Assembly (NCBI GenBank): GCA_002428985.1
Contig: DIYL01000034.1
Span: 1 to 64,000 of the forward strand
Reading direction: 5' to 3'
DNA from: Anaerolineales bacterium UBA6055
GTDB taxonomy: Bacteria; Chloroflexota; Anaerolineae; Aggregatilineales; Phototrophicaceae
DNA length: 64,000 nt
The notes under the pieces are model-generated. The model saw only the letters and a list, made by a program, of their open reading frames with translations. It did not search any database and had not been told where the DNA came from. Position 1 is the stretch's first letter; every line of letters begins with the position of its first letter. The position numbers were made by a program, and so were the translations under genes. Positions 1 through 9,446 of this stretch are shown here, in pieces.

Positions 1-813
1 TCACCAGATGGGCAACAGATTGTGTATGTTGAAGCTCCACCTGCTAATTTTGGACTAGATGTGTATCACGCTGAAAATGGTAACATTGTGTTGATGTCAT
101 CGAATGGTCAACACAAGCGAGTCATATCACAGGGTAGTTATGCAAGATGGATTGACAATGAACACCTATTTATCATCCGACGTATTGGTTATTACCTAAC
201 TAATATGTTATATGAATGTCCAATCTATGGTGTGTTTGAACTCGATCTCATAACGATGTTAGAAAAGCAACTATTCAATATCCCCGATGAAGCTAGATGG
301 ATTGAATCTAAAGATGAATATAATTTAGGCCATAATTCATATCATGCTGGATGTGTCTCTTATTTCCAGGTTTACTCAGGCGAAAGTAGTTTTACCTCAT
401 ATTCAGCTCCAGTGTTATATGATCCATCTGAAGTATTAGAAAAAACTTTTGTTGACAACACTCTTCAGTACTTGATTAACAGCGAATTTAGCCCTGATAA
501 CAGTGTCCAAGCATTTATTAACGATACGAGAAAATGTGGGCATTGCAATATCGAACGGAGCGGAATTTCTGTCAAGGCAACTACTGAGGATCATAGTAGA
601 GTAGTCTCTTGGGATGATCATAGAAGATTAGTCTCATCCCAGGCTACTTTAAATTTATCATGGTCTCCAGACGGACAATTTCTGATCTATGATGCGAAAC
701 ATCCAGATGGCAATACAGTCATTGCCATTACTTCAGTTGATGGCGGTTTCACGTATCCCCTCCTAGGATCAGATGGTTTATCATATTCTGCACCTCACTG
801 GAAACCTAACTAG
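1..813 (+). CDS. Beta-propeller (PD40/WD40-like) protein, 5' truncated by window edge
   Basis: The frame is open from base 1, and the first residues (SPDGQQIVYVEA) already form a PD40-type propeller blade motif, so the gene begins outside the window; an internal GTG at 22 is not a credible start. A second blade motif, SPDGQFLIYDAKHPDG, lies near the C-terminus. Such repeats occur in TolB-like propellers and in secreted Chloroflexota proteins of unknown ligand. The next gene downstream is also propeller-like and on the same strand, so the two may be functionally linked. The signal or anchor region is not visible. The function is unknown; the fold is inferred from the repeat motif only. Confidence 0.7.
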   Translation, partial: SPDGQQIVYVEAPPANFGLDVYHAENGNIVLMSSNGQHKRVISQGSYARWIDNEHLFIIRRIGYYLTNMLYECPIYGVFELDLITMLEKQLFNIPDEARWIESKDEYNLGHNSYHAGCVSYFQVYSGESSFTSYSAPVLYDPSEVLEKTFVDNTLQYLINSEFSPDNSVQAFINDTRKCGHCNIERSGISVKATTEDHSRVVSWDDHRRLVSSQATLNLSWSPDGQFLIYDAKHPDGNTVIAITSVDGGFTYPLLGSDGLSYSAPHWKPN

Positions 814-940
814 GAAATTACTCCATATACAATATGATATGAATCTTATGGATTAGTTTTAAAATATTAATAAAAAAACACATAGTATCTCGTTGATTTT
901 TATATCACCTACACTATCAAGGGAGGCGACCGAGGGTTTG

Positions 941-2095
941 ATGAGTCGAAAATCCCAAATCAGACGTAAGTGGTATTCTTCTTGGAAAATACCTGTTTGT
1001 TTTATTGTGCTCATTTTCATATCATTTCTTATTCTAGTTACTAGAATACAAACACGCTCAAGTCCAGCATTTGTTTATATCTACCAGAACAATCTATGGT
1101 TGATTCACTGGCATGATATGCAAAATCCACAACAACTGACATTTTATGAACATCAATACATGAAATTACTCTGGTCGGATGATGATACTGCACGGATTAT
1201 TTTTTACATGTGTCTAGGTGGAAGTCATCATTGTACTATCGAAGAATTAGATCTGGACACAAATGAGCAAAAACAACTAGCAGCTTGCTCTAGATGTAGT
1301 TACTGGTTAGGTAATAGTATTGCCATCCATCCTGATGGGAATTTGGCTGCCTATAGTATTGATTTTGGTTCTTCTCATTTTCGTCATATTTGGATACATA
1401 ATTTGCGAACTGACGAAGCGATAAAGATAGCAACAATTTATGGTTCAGGCTCTTTTGACTGGGGGAAATTTGTTTTAGCTTATCGAGATCTCGAGTATGG
1501 AGTACTATACTACCCTTTTGCCAATGTATCTGACATTTTTTTTGACGTATCTTGGATGCATTTGGGGATAAGTGCGGTTGCAAATCACTTGGGCTTTAAG
1601 TTTTATGGAACAGCTGATCATACACGTTATGCAATAGAATATAGTCAGCCAGAAGAAACTCAGATAACAATATTTGAAAGCGATGAAAGCCATCAGCCAG
1701 TATTGTCTTTATCCGCATCCAAAGATACAAAGGCAATTAGCAAAACAAACCATCGAACCTCCATTAGGTTTGGTGGGTGGTTAGCAGATGGGATTCATTT
1801 TTGGACAATAGAAACTTGGATGATCCGTGATCTACAAACAGATAGACAAGTTGAATTCGTACTCTACAATAGCAAGACTGGTGAACGGGAAATAGTACCA
1901 AGTTCAATTGGGGCAATAGAAGAGACAACTGTAGATGGAAGTATGACGCTTTTTACTACTGACTCAACAGTAGGGATTATCAACTGGGAAATACAACAGA
2001 GTCAAGAAACTCCAATTGATGTTTGGGAACCAACCTGGGTCAATGGTGGGAAAGACGGAAACTGGAGTTTGCCAGTAACCTTATGGGGTCGCTGA
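941..2095 (+). CDS. Membrane-anchored propeller-like protein
   Basis: About 384 residues. I chose the ATG at 941 over the in-frame TTG at 893 because a purine-rich ribosome site (GAGGG) lies a few bases upstream of it. A basic N-terminus is followed by one hydrophobic segment (around WKIPVCFIVLIFISFLILV), giving an N-in, signal-anchor topology with the rest outside the membrane. The extracellular part has weak blade-like repeats (for example FVYIYQNNLWLIHW and IAIHPDGNLAAYSI) like its upstream neighbour. Two paired cysteines (CxxC in the AACSRCSYW stretch) could be structural. No enzymatic motif is seen, and no specific family is recognised. Confidence 0.65.
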   Translation: MSRKSQIRRKWYSSWKIPVCFIVLIFISFLILVTRIQTRSSPAFVYIYQNNLWLIHWHDMQNPQQLTFYEHQYMKLLWSDDDTARIIFYMCLGGSHHCTIEELDLDTNEQKQLAACSRCSYWLGNSIAIHPDGNLAAYSIDFGSSHFRHIWIHNLRTDEAIKIATIYGSGSFDWGKFVLAYRDLEYGVLYYPFANVSDIFFDVSWMHLGISAVANHLGFKFYGTADHTRYAIEYSQPEETQITIFESDESHQPVLSLSASKDTKAISKTNHRTSIRFGGWLADGIHFWTIETWMIRDLQTDRQVEFVLYNSKTGEREIVPSSIGAIEETTVDGSMTLFTTDSTVGIINWEIQQSQETPIDVWEPTWVNGGKDGNWSLPVTLWGR

Positions 2096-2120
2096 AATAA
2101 AATAATGGGTGGGATGGTCA

Positions 2121-2717
2121 ATGACACAGAAGAAGAAAAAGAAATACACCAAACAAAATCGGATATTCTTTTTGATGAGTATCAGTATAATTACAGGTGT
2201 AATCGTTCTTGTACTTCTTAGTATGTATAAAATGTTTCAGAATAGTAGTATTCGAACACAAGAGGAGATCAAACAGACTATTTTAAGAGAATATGGAGAA
2301 AAACTCGTTTTTAAATACGAAGTTTGTGATGGACATGTACCCCTTGACACCATCGGTCAACATAATGCAATTTGTTGGTTTACAGCCGCCAACTCACCCT
2401 TCTCAATAATCATCAGCTCTTATACAACCATCGATGAGGCACAAACGGCTTTTGCGGATTATGAATGTACATCATCAATCACATTGGAGGGATATGATAT
2501 GTGTTTGGTCACAGAGGATACCTTCCAAGAGTATAATAGTCATTATAATTATTATCGACGGATCAGTTGGCAGATGGGACATTATATCATGTCAGCCAGT
2601 AGGCGTTATGTGACAACAGTAGGTGTTCCATTTAGCTACACCGCTGAAGAGAATCAGGCAATTGAAGGTACTGCAAGAGATTTAATCACTTTAGCCTTGC
2701 TAAATAAATTGGAATAG
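2121..2717 (+). CDS. Small single-pass membrane protein of unknown function
   Basis: About 198 residues from the ATG at 2121 (an in-frame GTG at 2109 is less likely; a GGGTGGGA purine stretch lies just upstream). A very lysine-rich start (MTQKKKKKYTKQNR) precedes one transmembrane helix (IFFLMSISIITGVIVLVLLSM). The remaining roughly 160 residues should be extracytoplasmic and contain three or four cysteines that could form disulfides. It follows the propeller protein by 25 bp on the same strand, suggesting one transcription unit. I do not recognise the family. Confidence 0.6.
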   Translation: MTQKKKKKYTKQNRIFFLMSISIITGVIVLVLLSMYKMFQNSSIRTQEEIKQTILREYGEKLVFKYEVCDGHVPLDTIGQHNAICWFTAANSPFSIIISSYTTIDEAQTAFADYECTSSITLEGYDMCLVTEDTFQEYNSHYNYYRRISWQMGHYIMSASRRYVTTVGVPFSYTAEENQAIEGTARDLITLALLNKLE

Positions 2718-2780
2718 ATTTAGTCAAATTAGGACTCTGAAGAAACCATACACCAGAATCTAAATTGATGATAGATTCTA

Positions 2781-4130
2781 CTATGCCAGAGATGTCAATA
2801 CACTTGACCAATCTTCTATAATAATAATATTGCCAACTGCATAGGTCATCAAATGGTCACCTTGTACCCACATGGGTTCAAGAGATGATAATGGTAATCG
2901 CAGAACAATCTCCTTTTGAGAAATGTCATATACCAATAATCGTAAGCTATCTGGCTTAGAAGTATATACAGTCCAATCTCCTGCCCCCTGATGAACCTCC
3001 GTAGTAATATATAAAAAACGATTATCTGCGCTGAAATCAACTCCAACCGGATGCTCTGCTTTGCCATCCAATGACTGAAATACACCAAAAGGCATGGATT
3101 GCCCATTTACACCTTCAATAGTCACAGTATTTCCTGATTCAGTTGCAAGTTCTACTCGCTGATACTGTGAGTCTAACCGATTTACAGCAATGACTTCAGC
3201 AAAAGCTTTGGCATCCGAGCTAAGTGAAATGTCCAATGAACGCTCAACTCCGCCACTTGGCTGTAACATAGTAACAATTTCACCATCTTGAAGAAGCATC
3301 GCACCATAATAGGGATATGCAAACGTACAACCCCCATTCCATCCACGCTGAAACAAAACTGTATTGTCTGCAATCCTAAATCCATACGATGAGTGAACGA
3401 TCTCATGTAAATCATCTTCGGTATCATCAACAATTAGCTCAAAATCAGGAATAGACCACATACTGAAGATTTGCCTAATTGTCCGTCCACAACTACCCTG
3501 ATTGTAAGATCCAAATATCGCCAGTCGATTTTCTGTGAATTCAAGATCATGAACAGAGTTAAAATAGGTGTGTATAGCTAGATTACGAATTAAACTACCA
3601 GAATCTGCTTCATATACTCTTACAGAACCATCATAAAAATCTAAGGCTGTCATTCCAATTGCCACCATTTTACTATCCAGGCTAAATGCAATTTTGTATC
3701 CTAATGCTACTATTTCATCACTAGGATATGCTAGTAACCTTGATGTTTCAAAAGGGTTAGGATCGGCCAAATCATACAATATTAACCCGTGATCTAATGA
3801 ACCCCACTCCCATTGATGATCAGCATTTGAAAGTAAAACAGCTAACCAACGTCCATCTGGACTCACAACATGGGCATGAATCATTTGCTCAAATATGAAT
3901 TCATGTAAGGTAGGAGTTTGTATTGCTGAATTTACAAGTGGCAATGGTGTACCTGTCCATGGAGGAACTGGCGTAGGACTTGACCAAACATAGGGTGTTT
4001 CTGTTGTAGTTGATTGAACAACGATATGTGATAGGTTTGTTTGGGATGCCATAAGTATTGCAACACCCATGAATGAAGCAATACTTAGCAAAAGACCCAT
4101 TATATATATTGTTATTAGTCTCAGTCTCAT
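2781..4130 (-). CDS. Membrane-anchored WD40-like propeller protein
   Basis: About 449 residues starting at the ATG at 4130, which has a GAGG ribosome site at proper spacing; a GTG three bases upstream is possible. An N-terminal hydrophobic segment (YIMGLLLSIASFMGVAILMA) is followed by a Thr/Pro-rich linker, then blades with SPDGRWLAVLLS, SLDSKMVAIGM and SADNRFLYIT motifs, the usual spacing of WD40/PD40 repeats. It is convergent with the preceding plus-strand gene. It is likely exported and surface-anchored. The role is unknown. The family resemblance to the genes at 1-813 and 9439-11751 suggests a lineage-specific expansion of propellers. Confidence 0.7.
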   Translation of the reverse strand: MRLRLITIYIMGLLLSIASFMGVAILMASQTNLSHIVVQSTTTETPYVWSSPTPVPPWTGTPLPLVNSAIQTPTLHEFIFEQMIHAHVVSPDGRWLAVLLSNADHQWEWGSLDHGLILYDLADPNPFETSRLLAYPSDEIVALGYKIAFSLDSKMVAIGMTALDFYDGSVRVYEADSGSLIRNLAIHTYFNSVHDLEFTENRLAIFGSYNQGSCGRTIRQIFSMWSIPDFELIVDDTEDDLHEIVHSSYGFRIADNTVLFQRGWNGGCTFAYPYYGAMLLQDGEIVTMLQPSGGVERSLDISLSSDAKAFAEVIAVNRLDSQYQRVELATESGNTVTIEGVNGQSMPFGVFQSLDGKAEHPVGVDFSADNRFLYITTEVHQGAGDWTVYTSKPDSLRLLVYDISQKEIVLRLPLSSLEPMWVQGDHLMTYAVGNIIIIEDWSSVLTSLA

Positions 4131-5255
4131 CACTAATCCTCACACATTATTTTTACCACAATAACAACTTCTCTTTTTCTTATATCGATTGTCTATTCTA
4201 ATCCGATGTTGTTGGCAAACATAAAAAGGGATAATCTTCTGATAAATATTTCTGTTTAAACTATTAACTAATGGCGCTAGTTACTAAAGGTTCTTTTTGG
4301 TTTAAGAAAACAAATATTTCGTTTTTTGCTTGCAAAATAAAACAATTTTTGCAAATGTTGAAACTTTGAACCCTTTTGACCTCTTGGAAACAAATTAAAC
4401 TAGCACCAAAGGTTATTAGTTTTGGCTACATATTTTATCAATTTTGAATCAGAAAACTAAGTCACCAAAAGTATTCAAATGCCAACATAAGAGGGACTCA
4501 GCGAAATCATACGCGTAAATGGTGAAAGTTTGGGCAGGATGAATACTGAAACATAAGTCCCATCAGGGTATGCAAGTCATAAATGCATCCTCACATGACC
4601 CAATATTGCAAACGGACTCTTAAGAAGTGAAATCCATAGTGCAGAAAAATAAGGTAAATGTCACAGCACACTACTGCTCATAATAATAGTAATTAATTTC
4701 CCTATTTTCCAATGCTTGTTCGAGGAATGATCTTGCGCAAGCCCAATCGATGTTACACCTTTTTGTATGTTAATCTCGATTAAAGTACTGCTACTGCCAC
4801 AAGGCAGTTATTCCAGTAGCGATAATCTCGAAGAGCCATGTTTCATCATTGAGCTATATGGTGCCGACATATGAATCAACAGGTCTCCAGTTTCAGTCAA
4901 GGGGAAATTAAGACAACTTTGCCGATGTCTTGCATCTTAATACATGAAGGAATAACTTGACAAAGTCTAATTTGGTTCGACGACTTACAGACAGATTATG
5001 TCGTGAAAGCTGATGTGACAGCCGTTGATGCTGTTAGCCAGAACGCCATTCTATCGATTGATTACTATCAATTCGGTGGTTCTAGTTTAGAGTATCTGCT
5101 GTTTCTCCAAACTGATATAGCTCCGAGATACATTTAAAAGTATTGATAGAGACAAGTAGAAAGTTAAAGGCTAGATGAGTCAAGTTAAATAGAGGATGGA
5201 ATTCATGTCATATGAACTTGTTTTGCGTTTCATGGAACGAAATCATCTATAGGTG
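4131..5255. other. Long intergenic region with a possible decayed coding fragment
   Basis: More than 1.1 kb without a convincing intact gene. The first half (4140-4450) is very AT-rich. From 4961 to 5137 one plus-strand frame is open and gives a protein-like sequence (contains WFDDLQTDYVVKADVTAVD and an SIDYYQFGGSS stretch) ending in TAA at 5135. It has no plausible start and an in-frame TGA at 4958. This may be the 3' remnant of an exported beta-sandwich protein. No RNA gene or obvious repeat was recognised in the rest. Confidence 0.35.
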
Positions 5256-5309
5256 TGTCTATACTCATAAGGATAGATAAGCATTTGTCTGTATATAAGT
5301 ATAGAGACA
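5256..5309. promoter_or_regulatory. Inverted repeat upstream of the solute-binding protein gene
   Basis: TGTCTATACT at 5256-5265 is mirrored by AGTATAGAGACA at 5298-5309, about 30 bp upstream of the ATG at 5341. The arms match except for one extra base. Its position between a probable promoter and the ribosome site suggests an operator or a 5' UTR stem. No regulator gene is adjacent. Confidence 0.35.
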
Positions 5310-5340
5310 AACAATCGAATAATGCAGAAGGGATGATTTT

Positions 5341-8031
5341 ATGCGATACCGCCGGCCATTTGGTTTGGTTCTATTGGTGTGCTTATGGCTAACACTATCT
5401 GTTGCTACCGCACAATCACCGACTATCATTACCGTGACCGCTCCCGATTATCTGACTGACTTATATGAGGACACGCTTATTCCCCAATTTGAAGCCGAAT
5501 ATCCAAACATTCAAGTTCAATTTGTGAGGAATGACAATGTCTATGGGAGTCATCATCCGCTCTTCCAACCAGAAGATGAAGAAAATACCTTTTTTGAAGA
5601 TTTTACTGATTACGCATCCAGTGCTGATGTGCTGTATGTGACCAACTATACGTTTACCCCCTTCCATGTAAACACTGGCTTTTATCTGGATTTGACCCCC
5701 TTAGTTGCAGTCGATGAAATGACAAATGCCGAAGACTTCTATCCCGCAGCATGGCAAGCCTATCAATGGGATGGAGGTATGTGGGCATTGCCGTATAGCC
5801 TCGAACCGCAAATCTTGACTTATGATCGCAACGCATTTGATGATGCGAGCCTGCCATACCCTGACGAATCATGGCGATTTTCTGATTTTATCTTAGCGGT
5901 CGAAAGTCTACAGACCTATAACGACGACGGCGAGGTCGAGCTGTCGCCGATCAATACATTGAACCCGACTCTGCTCATGCATAATGAAATCGGCAATTTA
6001 TATGACATCAGCACGTTACCTGCTCAACCTGATTTTTCTAGTGAGGGCTTGGTATCACTCATCGAAAGCTACAACAACTACTATCAGTCCTATGAATTTG
6101 CTGATTTTCGGGGCTATTCATATAATGAGCTACCGATGTCAGTAGGATACCCCTATCAGCTATCCAGCAACTCATTTTTTAGCTCAAATGGTAATCAAGA
6201 TTGGGCAATTACACTCTTACCTGGAGGGACAGCTGGTAGCCGTTCTGATGGGTTTGCGATTAGTAGCGGTACAACCTATCCCGAAGCCGCCTATGCTTTT
6301 GTTAGTTTTATGACACGCACCCCTGACGTATTCAGCTATGGTGCACCTGGACAACCTGCCCGTCGTACCACTTCATTAGAGGATATGGATACCGAAAACA
6401 GCTTCTATCAACCACCTTCGTTTGACCTGGATGTGCAAGCTATTTTAGATCAAGCCTATGAAGTGGCGATTCCAAGCTCTGATCTGATGTATACCGATGT
6501 GTTCTTTTTTGCGCGTGACAAAGTGGATAATGATGGATTGACGATTGAGCAAGCCCTAGAAGAAGTTCGACAGGAGATGATGGAGACACTAGAAGAAGCA
6601 GGCACATATCAATCCATACAACTGACAGTTGCCGCGCCGACGCTCCCACCTGACCTTGCACCAGATGAGATTGAACTGACCTTCGGGTTGAGTATCCAGA
6701 CCCCAAATAGCGAACGGGAAGCCTTGTGGCAGGATGCTATCGCACAATTTGTCTCTGACCATCCGCGTGTTGGATCAATCGATTTAGATTATCGAATCTA
6801 TGGACCATCAGGCTTAGATGAAAAAATTGATTGCTGGTTTAATGGCTTTGGTGGTAGTTTTCAGGGTGCAACAGAGCCGCCAGAAGACTATTTGGCACTC
6901 AGCCCGTTGATGACTGCCGACCCTGACTATGACTCCAATGACTTCTTGCCCGGTGTGTTGGATACTGTGACGATTGGTAGTGAATACTATGGCTATCCAT
7001 TAACAGTGCAACCCATTGTCATGTGGATCAATACCGAGAAATTTGAACAAGCCAATGTTCCTTTACCCATCAATGGCTGGACAATCAATGAGTTTACGGA
7101 TGCTCTGATGATGCTGGCGGCCTCCAGTGAGAGTGATTCTGACCCTGTTGTGCGAACCAACTTGTTCGGGCAAACGTGGCTCACGATGATAATCGCATCT
7201 TATGGCGGTGTACCAATAGACTTTACGTCTGATCCTGCTACCTATAACTTAACTGAAGCCGAAGCTCTGAATGCCACTCAGCAAGTCGTTAATTTGATAC
7301 GTGATGGATTGATTGACTATACTCAGTTAGTCGGTACAGGTGGTATCTTCTTTGGCAGTTCACCTGATCAAGAGATGATTGTGATTGATCTACTGGGAGA
7401 TGGCAATTTTTCTGTGTTTAATCCAAGTGATGTGGACGACAGTCCTTTGATGATGGTGACATTCCCGACAGGTACATATACCCCTGTTGCCTACTCAACG
7501 GGCAATGCCCATATCAATTCTGCAACCGTGCACGTGCAAGAATGCTATGATTGGATACGCACTTTAGCAAGCCAACCCGAACTCTTCCGAGGTATGCCGT
7601 CGCGCCCCATGTTGTTTGATGATCCTCAACTGAACGCACAGGAAAGCGACGAGATCATCAGACTGTATCGTAAACTCGCAGATAGTTTAACCGTGCCAAA
7701 CACACTGACATTTGTGGGACTGACTGGCGGATTTTCAGGTAGCGATCAAGGATCGTGGCTAGAGCCATATTTCTTCTACTATGCGATGGATAATGCCGTA
7801 TTGAATGATGCCGAGCTTGAACCTGAAATGCGGCAAGCGGAGGAAAACTTGGCGACCTATCGGCAGTGTACAGCAGGTATTGAACAGGTGAGCCAAAGCG
7901 AGCTAATGCAACTGTTCGAGAATAACGAAGATGAAGCAATTGCCTACCAACGGCAGTTTATCGACTGTGCAGTGACACTGATTCCTGAAATACGTGATCA
8001 ATTTAGTTTCTATTATCAAGATGACGACTAG
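5341..8031 (+). CDS. Double-module extracellular solute-binding protein
   Basis: 896 residues with a clear signal peptide (positive MRYRR, hydrophobic LVLLVCLWLTLSV, then ATAQS cleavage region). Two family-1 ABC solute-binding modules follow in tandem. The first (about residues 28-430) starts with IITVTAPDYLTDLYEDTLIP. The second (about 450-870) starts with IELTFGLSIQTPNSEREALW and contains GYPLTVQPIVMWINTEKF, typical of sugar-binding proteins. Normal family length is 400-450, so this is a fusion or internal duplication. The lipobox cysteine is absent, so it may be secreted rather than lipid-anchored. No ABC permease or ATPase gene is adjacent, so the transport role is uncertain. The start is supported by an AGAAGGGA ribosome site. 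Confidence 0.8.
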   Translation: MRYRRPFGLVLLVCLWLTLSVATAQSPTIITVTAPDYLTDLYEDTLIPQFEAEYPNIQVQFVRNDNVYGSHHPLFQPEDEENTFFEDFTDYASSADVLYVTNYTFTPFHVNTGFYLDLTPLVAVDEMTNAEDFYPAAWQAYQWDGGMWALPYSLEPQILTYDRNAFDDASLPYPDESWRFSDFILAVESLQTYNDDGEVELSPINTLNPTLLMHNEIGNLYDISTLPAQPDFSSEGLVSLIESYNNYYQSYEFADFRGYSYNELPMSVGYPYQLSSNSFFSSNGNQDWAITLLPGGTAGSRSDGFAISSGTTYPEAAYAFVSFMTRTPDVFSYGAPGQPARRTTSLEDMDTENSFYQPPSFDLDVQAILDQAYEVAIPSSDLMYTDVFFFARDKVDNDGLTIEQALEEVRQEMMETLEEAGTYQSIQLTVAAPTLPPDLAPDEIELTFGLSIQTPNSEREALWQDAIAQFVSDHPRVGSIDLDYRIYGPSGLDEKIDCWFNGFGGSFQGATEPPEDYLALSPLMTADPDYDSNDFLPGVLDTVTIGSEYYGYPLTVQPIVMWINTEKFEQANVPLPINGWTINEFTDALMMLAASSESDSDPVVRTNLFGQTWLTMIIASYGGVPIDFTSDPATYNLTEAEALNATQQVVNLIRDGLIDYTQLVGTGGIFFGSSPDQEMIVIDLLGDGNFSVFNPSDVDDSPLMMVTFPTGTYTPVAYSTGNAHINSATVHVQECYDWIRTLASQPELFRGMPSRPMLFDDPQLNAQESDEIIRLYRKLADSLTVPNTLTFVGLTGGFSGSDQGSWLEPYFFYYAMDNAVLNDAELEPEMRQAEENLATYRQCTAGIEQVSQSELMQLFENNEDEAIAYQRQFIDCAVTLIPEIRDQFSFYYQDDD

Positions 8032-8123
8032 CCAACATAATAAAGGTGAGGCAGGTTCGCCTGTCTCATGACCTATATAACGCAAAAATGATCCTGTGAT
8101 CTTATCATATTTGGTGGTCTTAT

Positions 8124-8240
8124 CTAAACAACATTTTGCTTACATTGTTCTGGATTCAAGTAACCCATATCAGATCTCAATGTATTCAAAGATGGCTTGC
8201 CAAGCTTCAGATCGTGTTTGATCAGTTAAATACTTGAGTT
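8124..8240 (-). pseudogene. IS3-family transposase (OrfB) C-terminal remnant
   Basis: On the minus strand the sequence encodes TDQTRSEAWQAIFEYIEI, then a stop, then in another frame MGYLNPEQC before a stop at 8124. These are the conserved C-terminal blocks of IS3-family OrfB integrases (consensus RxEARxAIFEYIExxYNRxRxHSxLGYxSPxxFE), with the middle block deleted or frameshifted. No upstream catalytic DDE portion and no IS ends were found, so it is an old fragment. Confidence 0.7.
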
Positions 8241-8933
8241 AAAGTATGGCAGAGAAACTCTCTATCATAGCATTTCCCTAACAGTTAACGACTTGAGTTT
8301 GGAATGGCAGACCAATGGAACTGAAAATCTATCTAAGCAAAGTTACAATATTTAATTAAGGCTGAATATCAAAGAAAGGCTACGTTTTCCGGCGTCATCC
8401 AACCCTAGTTTTGGCTTCAGTGATGTCATCGGAAAATTGAGTATAATGTAGTGCCGTTTGGATGTGATGCTTATGCTCAAACTGTTTGCGGATAGTAGCA
8501 AACTAATCTAGTCAGTAACAGATTCAATAGCATGAGCCTTGCGCAGTTGATAGAGTGTGTGCATTCGACACCCTTCGTATGACAGCATTTTACCCATTTC
8601 CCTAAGTAAATTGATACCTTCCACCCTGATAATTTTTGTGAATGTGAAAGATAACGCCGTATTGATGAGCTGATCGAGATATTGTATGACCAGAGCAATA
8701 AGATGGCAAAACATGAAAACTAATTGAGAAGTTTTATCGTCCTATTGTTGTCAATAGCTCATCCATTAACCATTCTGTGGCTTAGCAAGAGATAACTTGG
8801 TCTTTGATAGCCTTCTACTTTTTCTGGATTTGGAGTGAATTAATTCGTTTCATCGAATTTGTGATACTTTCTCTGCTTGACAGGTAATGAATAGATAGAA
8901 GCATGTGATGCTATCCTGTACGAAGGACAAAGT
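8241..8933. other. Non-coding stretch, probably decayed DNA
   Basis: About 690 bp between an IS3 remnant and the sigma factor gene. Two overlapping minus-strand ORFs of 68-73 codons (8477-8714) lack recognisable motifs or ribosome sites and are judged spurious or remnants. The last 100 bp before 8934 should hold the promoter of the sigma-factor operon; I did not find a convincing -35/-10 pair. Confidence 0.3.
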
Positions 8934-9446
8934 ATGCCAAATAAGCCAGCTGATTTAGATTGGGATGTGATCTATGATGAGCAACTGCCACGTCTATACA
9001 ACTTTTTTCGATACCGAACTGGCAACACAGACGTCGCAAAAGATTTGACCGCAAAGACCATGATGCGGGCATGGCGTTTCCGTCACAAATACAATCAAGA
9101 TATTGGTGCGTTCAACGCATGGCTATTTCAGATTGCACGTTCAATTGCAGTTGATGATTGGCGCAAGCAGCAAACGCCAATTATCCCATTAGACCATATT
9201 GAGTCGGTTGCATCAGATATGAATGTTGAAGCCGAAATCCAAAAACGAGATATGGCAGCTTGCCTCTATCGATTGCTTTCAGAATTATCAACACAAGAGC
9301 AAGATATTATTGCCCTGAAATTTGGGGCTGACTTGACCAACCGCGCTATTGCTGATGTATTGTCGATTAGTGAGACCAACGTCGGGACAATTCTTCATCG
9401 AACTATCAAAAAATTGAAACTACAGTGGGAGCTTACCTATGCCTGA
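8934..9446 (+). CDS. ECF-type RNA polymerase sigma factor
   Basis: 170 residues, standard ECF length. Region 2 covers about residues 12-75 (LPRLYNFFRYRTGNTDVAKDL, then AFNAWLFQIARSIAVDDWRK for the -10 recognition helices). Region 4 covers about 108-165 (LSTQEQDIIALKFGADLTNR and the helix-turn-helix IADVLSISETNVGTILHR). It should direct RNA polymerase to a dedicated extracytoplasmic-stress-type promoter set. The ATG at 8934 has an AAGGA site. The gene overlaps the next one by 8 bp, so the downstream membrane protein is translationally coupled and a candidate anti-sigma or sensor. Confidence 0.93.
   Translation: MPNKPADLDWDVIYDEQLPRLYNFFRYRTGNTDVAKDLTAKTMMRAWRFRHKYNQDIGAFNAWLFQIARSIAVDDWRKQQTPIIPLDHIESVASDMNVEAEIQKRDMAACLYRLLSELSTQEQDIIALKFGADLTNRAIADVLSISETNVGTILHRTIKKLKLQWELTYA

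Noticed and set aside
8400..8440. TTCAG followed by TGATGTCATC as a left end matching a TTCAG target duplication at 40731-40735.
   Set aside because: There is no TGT terminus or TnsB-like repeat, and it would place the sigma factor operon inside the element.
8477..8714. Two overlapping minus-strand ORFs of about 70 codons.
   Set aside because: No ribosome sites, motifs or coding-like composition; treated as non-coding or remnant.
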